Part shown: piece by piece, positions 24,927-32,923 of the stretch
Numbering within the stretch: the first letter of the stretch is position 1
Layout of the letters: every line of letters begins with the position of its first letter
Assembly: GCF_004762035.2 (NCBI RefSeq)
Contig: NZ_SIJK02000002.1
Location: 1 to 64,000, forward strand
Direction: 5' to 3'
Origin: Candidatus Chloroploca mongolica
GTDB taxonomy: Bacteria; Chloroflexota; Chloroflexia; Chloroflexales; Chloroflexaceae
Length of the DNA stretch: 64,000 nt
Position numbers and translations under genes: made by a program
Notes under the pieces: model-generated
Told to the model about the DNA's origin: nothing
Databases searched by the model: none
What the model saw: only the letters and a program-made list of their open reading frames with translations

Positions 24927-25820
24927 ATGGACAATCGTCAATCAGCACGCGCCTATGCGTCGAGTCATGTGTCGGCAGGGTTGCTCCCTGCATCAATTGC
25001 CGAGTTAACCCATCTCAATACGTCCGATATATTGACCGCTTTCGGGGTACAACGCGAGTGGCCGTTGCGTGGCCTATTCGAGATTCTCTGTCGCCCGGCG
25101 GCACATCGCTTTGCCCGTGAAGTCGTGGCACTCGACCAGTTGGTGGGTTCCGCCGGTCTGGCGGTTGGTGGGGCCTGGATGGTTGGTCGGTGGGCCGAAC
25201 GGTTCACGGTGCTAGGCGATCCTCCGCCTGATGGGCCGTTGTTGCTGGTGGCGAACCATCCCGGTATGCTCGATGCGATGGCGCTCTTTGCCGGGATTCA
25301 GCGTGAAGACCTGCGAGTGCCGGCGATTACCCGGCCCTTTCTGCGCTGCTTGCCGCATATCAGGTCGGTCTTGATCCCGGTAGGTGGGCAGCCGGGTGAG
25401 CGGGTGACGGCGTTGCGCACGGCGGCGCGGCATATGCGGGAAGGTGGGGCGATCCTGACGTTTCCAGCCGGTCGGATTGAGCATGATCCGCTGATCGATG
25501 CACGTGCCGTCACGGATCTGGCGCACTGGTCAGAGAGCATTGGCCTCTTTGCGCGCCTGGGTGGTCAGGTTCCGGTTGTGCCGGTGATTGTGGCTGGTGT
25601 GATTGCCCCTGAAGCGCTGCGGCATCCGATCGTTCGTTTGCGCCGTCGTCCCGAAGATCAACGCTGGCTGGCCGCAATCTTGCAGTTGTTGCGCCCACAG
25701 CTGGGGCGGGTGCATGTGCGCGTCAGCTTCGGGCGTCCATTGTCGTCAACGCTTCCTGACCTTGCCGCTGCCGTACGGGCCGAGGCGCGCCGTCTAATCG
25801 AAGGGTTGCGTCAAGCATGA
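24927..25820 (+). CDS. PlsC-family 1-acyl-glycerol-3-phosphate acyltransferase-like protein
   Basis: 297 residues. The catalytic NHxxxxD motif is NHPGMLD (about residues 110-116), followed by the acceptor-site regions FLRCLPHIRSVLIPVGG and TFPAGRIEHDPL. These are PlsC/LPLAT motifs for acyl transfer onto a lysophospholipid or similar acceptor at the membrane. The N-terminal 90 residues are an extra helical region not found in minimal PlsC. The gene overlaps the downstream MFS transporter gene by ATGA; LPLAT-MFS pairs often act in lysophospholipid recycling, so the two may together flip and acylate a lipid. Confidence 0.8.
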   Translation: MDNRQSARAYASSHVSAGLLPASIAELTHLNTSDILTAFGVQREWPLRGLFEILCRPAAHRFAREVVALDQLVGSAGLAVGGAWMVGRWAERFTVLGDPPPDGPLLLVANHPGMLDAMALFAGIQREDLRVPAITRPFLRCLPHIRSVLIPVGGQPGERVTALRTAARHMREGGAILTFPAGRIEHDPLIDARAVTDLAHWSESIGLFARLGGQVPVVPVIVAGVIAPEALRHPIVRLRRRPEDQRWLAAILQLLRPQLGRVHVRVSFGRPLSSTLPDLAAAVRAEARRLIEGLRQA

Positions 25821-27037
25821 AGCATGTTCTTGCCCGTGTTCGGCGTGGCTCGCCCCTGGCAATTGTGTTCGCTTCCGTTTTCATCGATATGCTGGGCTAC
25901 GGCATGATTGTGCCGCTGCTGCCATTTCTGGTGCGTGAATATTCCGCAAGTGCGCTGCTGGTTGGGCTGCTCAGTTCGCTCTATGCGCTGATGCAGCTTT
26001 TTATGGCCCCGCTGCTTGGGGCCGTTTCCGATCGCATCGGGCGTCGTCCGGTGCTGATTGGCTGTATCGCTGGCTCGGGGGTGGCGTACCTGCTGCTCGG
26101 GCTATCGAATACGCTGGGGTTGCTCTTTCTAGCGGTTGGTCTGGGCGGCATGGCCGGTGCCAGTATTCCGACGGCTCAGGCCTACATTGCCGATACGACC
26201 AAAGCGGAGGATCGGGCGCGCGGGTTGGGGTTGATCGGGGCTGCGTTCGGGCTGGGGCTCATGCTGGGTCCGGCCATGGGTGGGCTCCTGAGCAGCTACG
26301 GCCTGGCTGTGCCAGCCCTAGCTGCGGCTGCTTTTGCCGCCTTCAATACAATCTATGCCCTGCTTGTTTTGCCCGAGTCGCTCCCACCCGAGCGACGGAG
26401 CCATCAGCCGTTGCACTTGCGCAACCTGACCGCACAACTGGCCGATGCGCTGACCCTGCGCCGGATCAGGTTGTTGCTGGTGGCGATCTTTTTGCTGAAC
26501 CTGGCCTTTGCCGGGTTGCAGAGCAACTTTCCGTTGTTCACTAATGTACGCTTCGGTTGGGACGTGCGGCAGAACGGGATCTTCTTTGCTTTTATCGGTG
26601 TGTGTGCCGTGATGACGCAGGGCTTTCTGATCGGTAAACTTCAGCCGCTTTGGGGCGAGGCGCCGTTGGTGCTGGCAGGGTTGGGGTTGATGACGATCGG
26701 TTTGCTGTTGATCGCCCTGGCTCCGCAGGCCTGGTTGCTCTATCCGCTGGTGGGAACAATGGCGGTCGGGTTGGGTCTGGCCATTCCCTCGTTGTCCGCA
26801 CTGGTCTCACAGCGCGCCGGTGAACATCGCCAGGGGGCGGTTATGGGCGGTACCCAGTCGCTCTTGAGCCTGACCCTGATCATCGGGCCGCTGCTGGCAG
26901 GGTTGGCGTTTGATCTGGCCGGGCCGGGCGCCCCGTACCTGCTCGGCGGTGGCTTGGCCGGCCTGGCGTTCCTTGCCGCAGCGGCCACGTTGCGCCCGTT
27001 GCTGTCTTCAGGGGAACAGACCGCTTCGAAAGGCTAG
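25817..27037 (+). CDS. MFS transporter (TetA/LplT-like)
   Basis: 406 residues with about 12 hydrophobic segments. The MFS signature DRIGRRPVL follows helix 2 (GAVSDRIGRRPVLIGC), and an ARGLGLIGAAFGLGLMLGPAMGG stretch corresponds to the helix-5 motif of drug-proton antiporters. A second half repeats the pattern, with a long cytoplasmic loop near residue 195. The gene overlaps the acyltransferase by ATGA, so a lipid substrate (LplT-like) or a drug is equally possible. The substrate cannot be read from sequence. Confidence 0.8.
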   Translation: MKHVLARVRRGSPLAIVFASVFIDMLGYGMIVPLLPFLVREYSASALLVGLLSSLYALMQLFMAPLLGAVSDRIGRRPVLIGCIAGSGVAYLLLGLSNTLGLLFLAVGLGGMAGASIPTAQAYIADTTKAEDRARGLGLIGAAFGLGLMLGPAMGGLLSSYGLAVPALAAAAFAAFNTIYALLVLPESLPPERRSHQPLHLRNLTAQLADALTLRRIRLLLVAIFLLNLAFAGLQSNFPLFTNVRFGWDVRQNGIFFAFIGVCAVMTQGFLIGKLQPLWGEAPLVLAGLGLMTIGLLLIALAPQAWLLYPLVGTMAVGLGLAIPSLSALVSQRAGEHRQGAVMGGTQSLLSLTLIIGPLLAGLAFDLAGPGAPYLLGGGLAGLAFLAAAATLRPLLSSGEQTASKG

Positions 27038-27080
27038 ACAAGGAAATAGAAGATAGGAAAGAGAAAGTAGATCAATCAAA

Positions 27081-27108
27081 ACTTCGCGCCTTTGCGCCTT
27101 TGCGTCAA
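27081..27108. repeat. Half copy of the dispersed GCGCCTTTGCG repeat
   Basis: Only the right arm of the family (CGCGCC-TTTGCGCC-TTTGCGTCAA) is present, in the gap before ribA. Confidence 0.5.
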
Positions 27109-27157
27109 AATTACGACTGTTTTTTGTCAGAAAGCACAGATGAAATGAGGAAGCCCA

Positions 27158-27760
27158 ATGCCTGAGAGTTTGCGAGCTCGTGTAAATGTTGTTGCCAGCA
27201 CCACGCTTCCGACCCGTTATGGCGTGTTTCAGATGCATGTGTATGTTGACGATAACGGGTTGGAGCATGTCGCGCTGGTCGTCGGCGATCTCGCCGGTTC
27301 CGCCCCGGTGCTGGTGCGACTGCACTCCGAGTGCCTGACCGGCGACGTGTTCGGGTCGCAACGCTGTGATTGCGGCGAGCAGTTGCAGCAGAGCATGATC
27401 GAACTCCAGGCGGCACAGCGGGGCATATTGCTCTATCTGCGTCAGGAGGGGCGTGGCATCGGGTTGGTGAATAAGATTCGCGCATATGCGCTGCAAGATA
27501 CCCAAGGTCTGGATACGGTCGATGCCAATCGGGCCCTGGGTTTGCCTGACGATATGCGCGAGTATAGTCGGGCCGCCGCCATTCTAGCCGACCTCGGTGT
27601 GGATCGGGTGGCGCTGATGACAAATAATCCGCTGAAGATCCAGGATCTGCAACAGCACGGGATCGTTGTTGTCGAGCGTTGTGCGGCGCACGTGCCACCG
27701 AATGTCCACAACCAGCCGTATCTTCAGACCAAACGCGAACGCATGGGTCATTTGATCTAA
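27158..27760 (+). CDS. ribA: GTP cyclohydrolase II
   Basis: 200 residues, the usual length. It opens GTP to 2,5-diamino-6-ribosylamino-4-pyrimidinone 5'-phosphate, the first riboflavin step. The zinc-binding cysteines are in [18 protein letters not shown], the catalytic region is [20 protein letters not shown], and the end [17 protein letters not shown] is also diagnostic. A GAGGAAG site precedes ATG 27158. It stands alone between the repeat and a terminator, but the pterin-like cluster on the opposite strand starts just beyond and also uses a riboflavin-type reductase. Confidence 0.93.
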   Translation: MPESLRARVNVVASTTLPTRYGVFQMHVYVDDNGLEHVALVVGDLAGSAPVLVRLHSECLTGDVFGSQRCDCGEQLQQSMIELQAAQRGILLYLRQEGRGIGLVNKIRAYALQDTQGLDTVDANRALGLPDDMREYSRAAAILADLGVDRVALMTNNPLKIQDLQQHGIVVVERCAAHVPPNVHNQPYLQTKRERMGHLI

Positions 27761-27791
27761 ATGCGTGCAAGCTGTGCTTGCACGCATTTAG
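27757..27791 (+). terminator. ribA terminator hairpin
   Basis: A perfect 15-bp stem with a 5-nt loop; the left arm includes the ribA stop codon and the right arm ends CGCATTTAG. Confidence 0.65.
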
Positions 27792-27812
27792 AAGGGAGGG
27801 AGGGGGTTTTTC

Positions 27813-28119
27813 AGGGAGGGCTTGCCCTCCCTAGCACCCTCCCAGGGCGATTGCATCATACGAAATCGGATACAACGGGGCACCCGCAAGGGGTATCCGT
27901 ACCGGGGTGGGGCACCCGCCAGGGGTGCCCCTACAGGGCCGGGGGGCGGGCCCGGTGTAGGGGCACCCCTGGCGGGGGCCCTGGCGGGGGCCCTGGCGGG
28001 GGCCCTGGCGGGGGCCCTGGCGGGTGCCTTGGCGGGGTGCATACACGGAAGATGCAATCGCCCTGGGACCCGCCCTACCGCTGATCGCGTGCGTTTTTCA
28101 GGGAGGGCAAGCCCTCCCT
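27813..28119. repeat. Nested palindromic GC-rich element
   Basis: Outer near-palindromes AGGGAGGGC-TT/AA-GCCCTCCCT occur at 27813-27832 and 28100-28119. Inside, a 17-bp inverted repeat (27841-27857 and 28051-28067) flanks a perfect 21-bp hairpin (27915-27935 with 27956-27976) and five 12-bp tandem units CTGGCGGGGGCC (27969-28028). There is no coding gene; it fills the gap between ribA and the convergent glycosyltransferase gene. Confidence 0.7.
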
Positions 28120-28129
28120 GTGACCCGCC

Positions 28130-29176
28130 CTACCGCTGTCGCGCTGCGTGCAACGCATCCAACACCCGTGCCGCTGTGTCGTCCCAGGTCGGTAGCTCGG
28201 CGGCACGGGTTCGGGCTGCTGCCGCCATCTGCGTGCGTTGAGCCGGGTTGTTCAAGAGTTGGCGCAGCGCCGTGACCAAGTGGGTCTGGTTCCCCGGTGC
28301 GGTCAGGATGCCTGCCTCGGGGCCGACCAGGTCGGGAACGGGGCCGACGGCATAGGCGATGATCGGGAGCCCATGGGCCAGCGCTTCGGCAAAGACCAGC
28401 CCATACCCTTCGTAGCGCGACGGCAGGACAAACAGGTCGGCCCGGCGATAGGCCGCAACCAGATCGGCGTCGCTGATCGGGCCGTGGACGACGATTGAGT
28501 CTGTCGGCGCTCGCGCAATGGCAGCCTGTACCCTGCGGGTATAGGCCAGGTCAACGTCGGTCTCGCCGATCAACTCTAGCCGCGCCCCCTCCGGTGCGGC
28601 CTGGCTCCACGCTCGTACCAGATCGAGAATACCTTTGCGCGCAATCCACTGAGCAACGCAGAGCGCCGTCAGGGGGTGTTTGCTGGAACCCTCGGCTGGC
28701 GCGGCGGCTAGCGACGTGAGCCGATCGTAGCCGCCGGGTGCGACCGTGATCCGCGCTGAGGCAACTCCCCGATCTTCAAGGATGTGCCGCCCGTGCTCGC
28801 TGACGGTGATCAGCCGGTCGGCCCGCAACAGCGGTGCCTCCAGTTCAAGATCGCCGACAGACACACCTTCGGCCCCGGCGACGCTGGGGAGTTCGTGAAC
28901 CAGCGCTACCAGGGGGCGGACGGCGCGCCAGCGATCGGCCCAGTGGGCGCAGAGGCCCCGTGCCAGAGCATCAATCAGCAGCAGATCGTAGGCGGTTGGG
29001 TCGAAGCCGCCAAGTTTCGGGGCCGCAATGAGCTGCGCAGCGAGATCGGCGCCACTCGGAACAAGCTCAGTGATGGTAACCCCGGCCTTTTGCAAGCGAG
29101 CGAAGACTTCACGGTGGTAGAGGTAGCCACCGGTCATACGTTGGGTGTCACCGACGGTCAGACATGCGACATGCAT
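28130..29176 (-). CDS. Glycosyltransferase family 4
   Basis: 348 residues with the GT-B layout: an N-terminal domain ending near PGGYDRL, a central LTALCVAQWIARKGILDLVRAW segment, and the donor-sugar-binding SRYEGYGLVFAEALAHGLPIIAY, with the E(x7)E pattern of retaining GT4 enzymes. It overlaps the PTPS-like gene's stop by one base (TGATG), so it is the last gene of that operon. In cyanobacteria and green sulfur bacteria glycosyltransferases attach sugars to tetrahydropterins, so a pterin or pterin-like acceptor is plausible here, inferred only from neighbours. Confidence 0.8.
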   Translation of the reverse strand: MHVACLTVGDTQRMTGGYLYHREVFARLQKAGVTITELVPSGADLAAQLIAAPKLGGFDPTAYDLLLIDALARGLCAHWADRWRAVRPLVALVHELPSVAGAEGVSVGDLELEAPLLRADRLITVSEHGRHILEDRGVASARITVAPGGYDRLTSLAAAPAEGSSKHPLTALCVAQWIARKGILDLVRAWSQAAPEGARLELIGETDVDLAYTRRVQAAIARAPTDSIVVHGPISDADLVAAYRRADLFVLPSRYEGYGLVFAEALAHGLPIIAYAVGPVPDLVGPEAGILTAPGNQTHLVTALRQLLNNPAQRTQMAAAARTRAAELPTWDDTAARVLDALHAARQR

Positions 29177-29550
29177 CAGAGCTGATCCTCATAGGCGGCA
29201 TAGGCATCGGGGTTTTCCCAGATCCGTACCGTAAGCGTGACGATTGGACTGCCCTGCAAGGCCTGGGCCAGCCGGTGCCAGCAATAGCCAGCCAGGTTTT
29301 CCGCCGTCGTATTGATCTGCTCCAGCCCGGGCACATCGGCCAGGTCGCGGTAATGCAGGTCGTTGACGATCGCATCAAGCGCCACTTGTAGGCGCGTTAT
29401 GTCAATCAGCGTGCCGTCTGGTTGTAAGCGCGGCCCGCGGATCACCACCTCAATGCGATAGGTGTGGCCGTGCATGCGTGTCGCCGGGCCAAAATCGCCG
29501 ACCAAGCGGTGCGCTGCTTCAAAACGGGCGCTCACTCCAATTTCAAACAT
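29176..29550 (-). CDS. PTPS/QueD-family protein lacking the usual catalytic cysteine
   Basis: 124 residues of the 6-pyruvoyl-tetrahydropterin synthase / 6-carboxytetrahydropterin synthase fold. The three zinc histidines are present (EAAHRL and HGHTY), as are the conserved HY (NDLHYRDL), the TTAEN substrate region and the C-terminal Glu (WENPDAY). The nucleophilic Cys normally four residues before HGH (CGRLHGH in QueD) is replaced: the sequence reads GPATRMHGH. So it probably does not perform the standard PTPS or QueD reaction, and it may be a lyase variant. It is followed by the glycosyltransferase and preceded, after a repeat, by a dehydrogenase, reductase and FolB. Confidence 0.8.
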   Translation of the reverse strand: MFEIGVSARFEAAHRLVGDFGPATRMHGHTYRIEVVIRGPRLQPDGTLIDITRLQVALDAIVNDLHYRDLADVPGLEQINTTAENLAGYCWHRLAQALQGSPIVTLTVRIWENPDAYAAYEDQL

Positions 29551-29591
29551 CGTTGCCCCTCATGCAATAGCTTGCACATAAGACGGTTAGT

Positions 29592-29668
29592 TTGACGCAA
29601 AGGCGCAGAGGCGCAAAGGTTTGATGGATCGGCATGCCCAGCTTTGCGCCTTTGCGCCTTTGCGTCAA
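29592..29668. repeat. MITE-like dispersed repeat, copy 4
   Basis: The left arm TTGACGCAAAGGCGCAGAGG and the inverted right arm ending TTTGCGTCAA can pair into a long hairpin. It splits the PTPS-like gene from the upstream dehydrogenase gene in one gene series. Confidence 0.55.
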
Positions 29669-29681
29669 TAGTGTGAACAGT

Positions 29682-30704
29682 TCAATTATACGTGATGACG
29701 ACCTGCACGGCCTGCTCGGGTTGTTCGTCGATCAGTCTGTAGGCATCGGCGATCCGGGCGAATGGTATGTGGTGGCTAATGAGCGGTGCCAGCTGGAGTT
29801 GCGGCAACCAGGCGAGCACCGCCTCCCAGCGCCGATTATGATCCCAGCGCGCTGTCACTTCGGGGCTGAGCCGGCCTACCTGCGACGAGCGCAGCGTGAT
29901 CCGTCCGCGGTGAAAATGCCCGCCCAGGTTGAGTTGCACTGGTTTGTGTCCGTACCATGAGCCGACGACCACGTTGCCCTCGGGCATGACGCACGCGATG
30001 GCCGCCTGGAGTGCCGCCGGTGAGCCGCTGACCTCGATCGCCAGGTCGGCGCCCCGGCCCCTATTCAGATCGCGAATCTCCTCCGGAAGGGTCGGCGTCG
30101 GCGCCAGCGCAACATCGGCACCGACGTGCAACGCCAGCGTGCGCCGCGCCGGGACAGGTTCAACCACAATGATCTGGCCCGCACCGGCTCGTTTGAGCAA
30201 CTGCACGACGAGTAACCCGACCACGCCTTGCCCAAAGACGATTGCGGTCTCGCCCAGGTTGATCCGTGCATCGTGGATCAGGTTGATGGCGGTTTCGGTA
30301 TTAGCGGCGAAAACCCCTAGTTCCGGTGTCAGGTGTGCCGGTAAGCGCCGACAGAGATCCGCCTCGATACAGAAGTGGCTCTGGTGCGGATGCAGGGCGA
30401 AGACACGATCACCCGTTGCGAGCGACGTCACCCCGGCACCGACCGCCGTGATTTCGGCGACACAGGCATAGCCGAACTTGATCGGGAAGCCGAAACCGCC
30501 CGCCAGGGTCGGCAGGTCAAGTGGCAAACACGGATCAACCTCGCCCCGGTAGACCAGCATCTCTGTGCCGTGGCTGATCGCCGACGCGCGCACAACGGCC
30601 TGCACCTGGCCGGGGCCAGGCAGGGCCAGCGTCTCGTCACGGAACTCAACCTGGCGTGGCGCGCTGAACCAGGCTGCGCGAGTCGTTGTTGGTGGCGTCG
30701 TCAC
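29682..30704 (-). CDS. Medium-chain (MDR) zinc-type dehydrogenase-like protein
   Basis: 340 residues with the MDR layout: a GroES-like N-terminal half (ASAISHGTEMLVYRGEV, GYACVAEITAVGAG, TGDRVFALHPHQSHF) and a Rossmann half (AIVFGQGVVGLLVVQLLKRAG, then VVEPVPARR). The catalytic-zinc Cys and the structural-zinc cysteines of alcohol dehydrogenases are not visible, so it is probably a zinc-free oxidoreductase. The acidic Glu after the last strand suggests NAD(H). The ATG overlaps the RibD-like gene stop, placing it in the pterin-like cluster; a side-chain dehydrogenase or reductase role fits. BchC-like enzymes look similar but I cannot assign that. Confidence 0.75.
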   Translation of the reverse strand: MTTPPTTTRAAWFSAPRQVEFRDETLALPGPGQVQAVVRASAISHGTEMLVYRGEVDPCLPLDLPTLAGGFGFPIKFGYACVAEITAVGAGVTSLATGDRVFALHPHQSHFCIEADLCRRLPAHLTPELGVFAANTETAINLIHDARINLGETAIVFGQGVVGLLVVQLLKRAGAGQIIVVEPVPARRTLALHVGADVALAPTPTLPEEIRDLNRGRGADLAIEVSGSPAALQAAIACVMPEGNVVVGSWYGHKPVQLNLGGHFHRGRITLRSSQVGRLSPEVTARWDHNRRWEAVLAWLPQLQLAPLISHHIPFARIADAYRLIDEQPEQAVQVVITYN

Positions 30705-31399
30705 GATGGCGAACCAGTTTCTGTTGCCGAGCCGACGTGCCGGTAGACTATCTGGCCTTCGATGATCAGATCAACCCCAGCGTGCGTCAGCGTGACTCCT
30801 TCCAGCAAGCATGCGTCATCAAGGTGCTCAATGCCCAGGTCGCCAACCGCTGCGATCCCCGTGCCGAGGATCTTCGGTGCCATCGTGATCGCCAGGCGAT
30901 CGGCGAGGCGGTGACGCAACAGACTGGTGATCAACTGTGCGCCGCCCTCAACCATCAGCGTAGCAATGCCTCGTTCGGCCAGGATCGCGAGCAGGTGCGC
31001 CAGATCGACCCTCCCATCAGCCAGGGCCGGCGTCTCGATCAGGGTGACGCCGCGTTCGGCAAGCTGCACACGGCGTTCCTGCGGTGCGGCGCTCGTACAG
31101 GCGATCAGCGTGCCAACAACAGCCCCGTCGCGCAGAACGGCAGCGTTGTCCGGCAGCCGCAAGCGGCTATCAACAATCACGCGTAACGGATCAGTACCGG
31201 GCACCAGGCGTACCGTCAGACGAGGATCGTCGGCCAGCACCGTACCGACCCCGACCATAACCGCATCGCTCGCCGCCCGCAGTTCATGGCTGAACCGCAA
31301 CGACTCAGTGCCGCTGATCCACTGCGAGCTCCCGCTACGCGTCGCCAAACGCCCATCGAGGGTCTGCGCATAACTCAGCGTGACAAGTGGGCGGCTCAT
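30701..31399 (-). CDS. RibD C-terminal-type pyrimidine/pterin reductase
   Basis: 232 residues matching the dihydrofolate-reductase-like RibD reductase domain: SYAQTLDGRLATRSG, SQWISGTESLRFSHELRAASDAVMVGVGTVLADDPRLTVR, and MVEGGAQLITSLL. The deaminase half found in full RibD is absent. It reduces a ribosylated pyrimidine with NADPH in riboflavin synthesis; stand-alone copies are also used in pterin pathways. It overlaps FolB upstream and the dehydrogenase downstream by four bases each, so it serves this cluster. Substrate uncertain. Confidence 0.85.
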   Translation of the reverse strand: MSRPLVTLSYAQTLDGRLATRSGSSQWISGTESLRFSHELRAASDAVMVGVGTVLADDPRLTVRLVPGTDPLRVIVDSRLRLPDNAAVLRDGAVVGTLIACTSAAPQERRVQLAERGVTLIETPALADGRVDLAHLLAILAERGIATLMVEGGAQLITSLLRHRLADRLAITMAPKILGTGIAAVGDLGIEHLDDACLLEGVTLTHAGVDLIIEGQIVYRHVGSATETGSPS

Positions 31400-31767
31400 C
31401 CGCGCCGCCGTACAATCTCGACGACCGAACCGTCGAGGATCGTATCTTCGAGGCGCACCCAGGGTTTCGTAACCTGCACCTGAACGGCTTGGACGCGAGG
31501 ATGGTCAGCGAGCACAGCGGCGGCGATCCGCTCGGCGACAGCTTCGGTCAACTGCAGCGGTTCACCTTCAACAATCTGGCGGGTGCGCTGGTGAACCTGG
31601 CTATAATCAACCGTCTGCTGCAAATCGTCAGTGCGCCCGGCAACCTGCAGATCGAGAAAAAGGGTCAGATCGACCACGAACTGCTGTCCGAGGCTACGTT
31701 CCTCAGGTCGGGTACCGTGATATCCAACAAAACGCATGCCCCGTAGATGGATTTTATCGAGTTCCAT
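31396..31767 (-). CDS. folB: Dihydroneopterin aldolase (FolB-like)
   Basis: 123 residues, the normal length. MELDKIHLRGMRFVGYHGTRPEER contains the conserved Y-HG and the following Glu region, and VQVQVTKPWVRLEDT holds the catalytic Lys. FolB cleaves the side chain of dihydroneopterin, or epimerises it, in folate synthesis. No other fol gene is here. First in a run of overlapping genes with a reductase and a dehydrogenase, it may instead act on a neopterin precursor in the modified-pterin route. Confidence 0.88.
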   Translation of the reverse strand: MELDKIHLRGMRFVGYHGTRPEERSLGQQFVVDLTLFLDLQVAGRTDDLQQTVDYSQVHQRTRQIVEGEPLQLTEAVAERIAAAVLADHPRVQAVQVQVTKPWVRLEDTILDGSVVEIVRRRG

Positions 31768-31814
31768 ATATCCTCGCTTCCGGGCCGCAGCCCTGGATGT
31801 TGCAATAGCCCTGA

Positions 31815-31871
31815 AAGGATGGTATAGATCGGTTTTTTGGCAAAGCCAAAAAACCGATCTATACCATCCTT
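31815..31871 (-). terminator. 27-bp perfect hairpin terminator
   Basis: Arms 31815-31841 and 31845-31871 pair perfectly around an AAA loop and contain A6/T6 tracts, so the structure works on both strands. It includes the stop codon of the methyltransferase gene. Confidence 0.7.
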
Positions 31872-32727
31872 ACTGTTCCGCCAGCAATCCATACATCAAC
31901 GGAATCGCCGGCACATCATCAGGTGGATAATACCGGCGCTGATCATCAAGCCGCATCCGCGCAAAGGGCTTCTCGCCATTGATATAAAAGAACTCTTGCA
32001 ACCGGCGAATACGCAGACCCGCAGCGGCGAAGGCACTGACGATCTCGCCGATACCCCAGCGATAGAGATGGCACTGGTGCGGATTGACGAAGTCGCGCAC
32101 GCCCTCGGCGAAACCACCAGGACTGAGCCCGCCGCCGGCGGCCGCGACATAGTCGCCGACACCATCAAGCGTCAGCAACTCTCCACCGTGGGGATAGTTA
32201 TAACGCAGCCGCCATTCGGGATCGAACATATTCGACGTAGGATGAAAGTCAACCAGCACAAACCGCCCCTCCGGTGCCAGGATCGCCGCCACACCGTTGG
32301 CGAAGGTGGCGAGATCGCGGAGCCAGCAGATCGCGCCATACCCGCAGTAGATCCGATCGAAGGAGAGACCCGCATGGGCCGCTTCGCTCAAATAGGCATA
32401 CACATCGGCCTGCACAAAGGTGGCCTGTAAGTCGGTCGCCTCAGCCAGGGAGCGAGCATACGCAATCGCCGCATCGCTCAGATCAACGCCAGTAACAGTC
32501 GCCCCAAGGCGATTGAAGCTGAGGCTCTCGTGGCCGGTATTGCAAAACAGGTGCAGCAGACTGCGGCCCGTCATCTCGCCGAGCAAGGCCAGTTCTTCCG
32601 GAAAGACCGTCAAGCCACCTGTGCGCAGATAGTGCTGCAACCCTGGTCGATGGCTGGCATGGGCCTCAACCGCCGCATTCCATGAATGCCGATTATGCTC
32701 TGCTGCAACCTCAGAATCCACCGTCAT
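31870..32727 (-). CDS. Class I SAM-dependent methyltransferase
   Basis: 285 residues. Residues about 50-62 (LLHLFCNTGHESLSFNRLGATVTGVDLS) carry motif I and the acidic residue of the SAM site, and LAPEGRFVLVDFHP is the motif IV region. The family includes methyltransferases for small molecules and quinones; the acceptor is unknown. It is separated from the pterin-like cluster by the perfect hairpin and is probably transcribed alone, divergent from the SDR gene. Confidence 0.8.
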   Translation of the reverse strand: MTVDSEVAAEHNRHSWNAAVEAHASHRPGLQHYLRTGGLTVFPEELALLGEMTGRSLLHLFCNTGHESLSFNRLGATVTGVDLSDAAIAYARSLAEATDLQATFVQADVYAYLSEAAHAGLSFDRIYCGYGAICWLRDLATFANGVAAILAPEGRFVLVDFHPTSNMFDPEWRLRYNYPHGGELLTLDGVGDYVAAAGGGLSPGGFAEGVRDFVNPHQCHLYRWGIGEIVSAFAAAGLRIRRLQEFFYINGEKPFARMRLDDQRRYYPPDDVPAIPLMYGLLAEQ

Positions 32728-32821
32728 GCGTTCTCCTGGTCTTCGATATTGTCGGTGAGAGTCAGCATAACTTCATTGTACCACTGATGTGTTAGGCAAT
32801 CCGAATTGCCGCCTTTACTCA

Positions 32822-32899
32822 TGCTATACTACCAACACGAGGAAGCCACAATGCAAGGTGGTCAGTGGTTTCGGCTCTGCCGAAACCACTGACCACCTT
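32822..32899 (+). promoter_or_regulatory. SDR promoter and 5' leader hairpin
   Basis: An extended -10 TGCTATACT (32822-32830) is followed by a perfect 21-bp hairpin with a TCT loop (32855-32875 with 32879-32899). It sits in the untranslated leader and ends 24 bp before the SDR start, where it could attenuate transcription. Confidence 0.5.
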
Positions 32900-32923
32900 A
32901 TCTCTCTATAGGAGTTTTCAACG

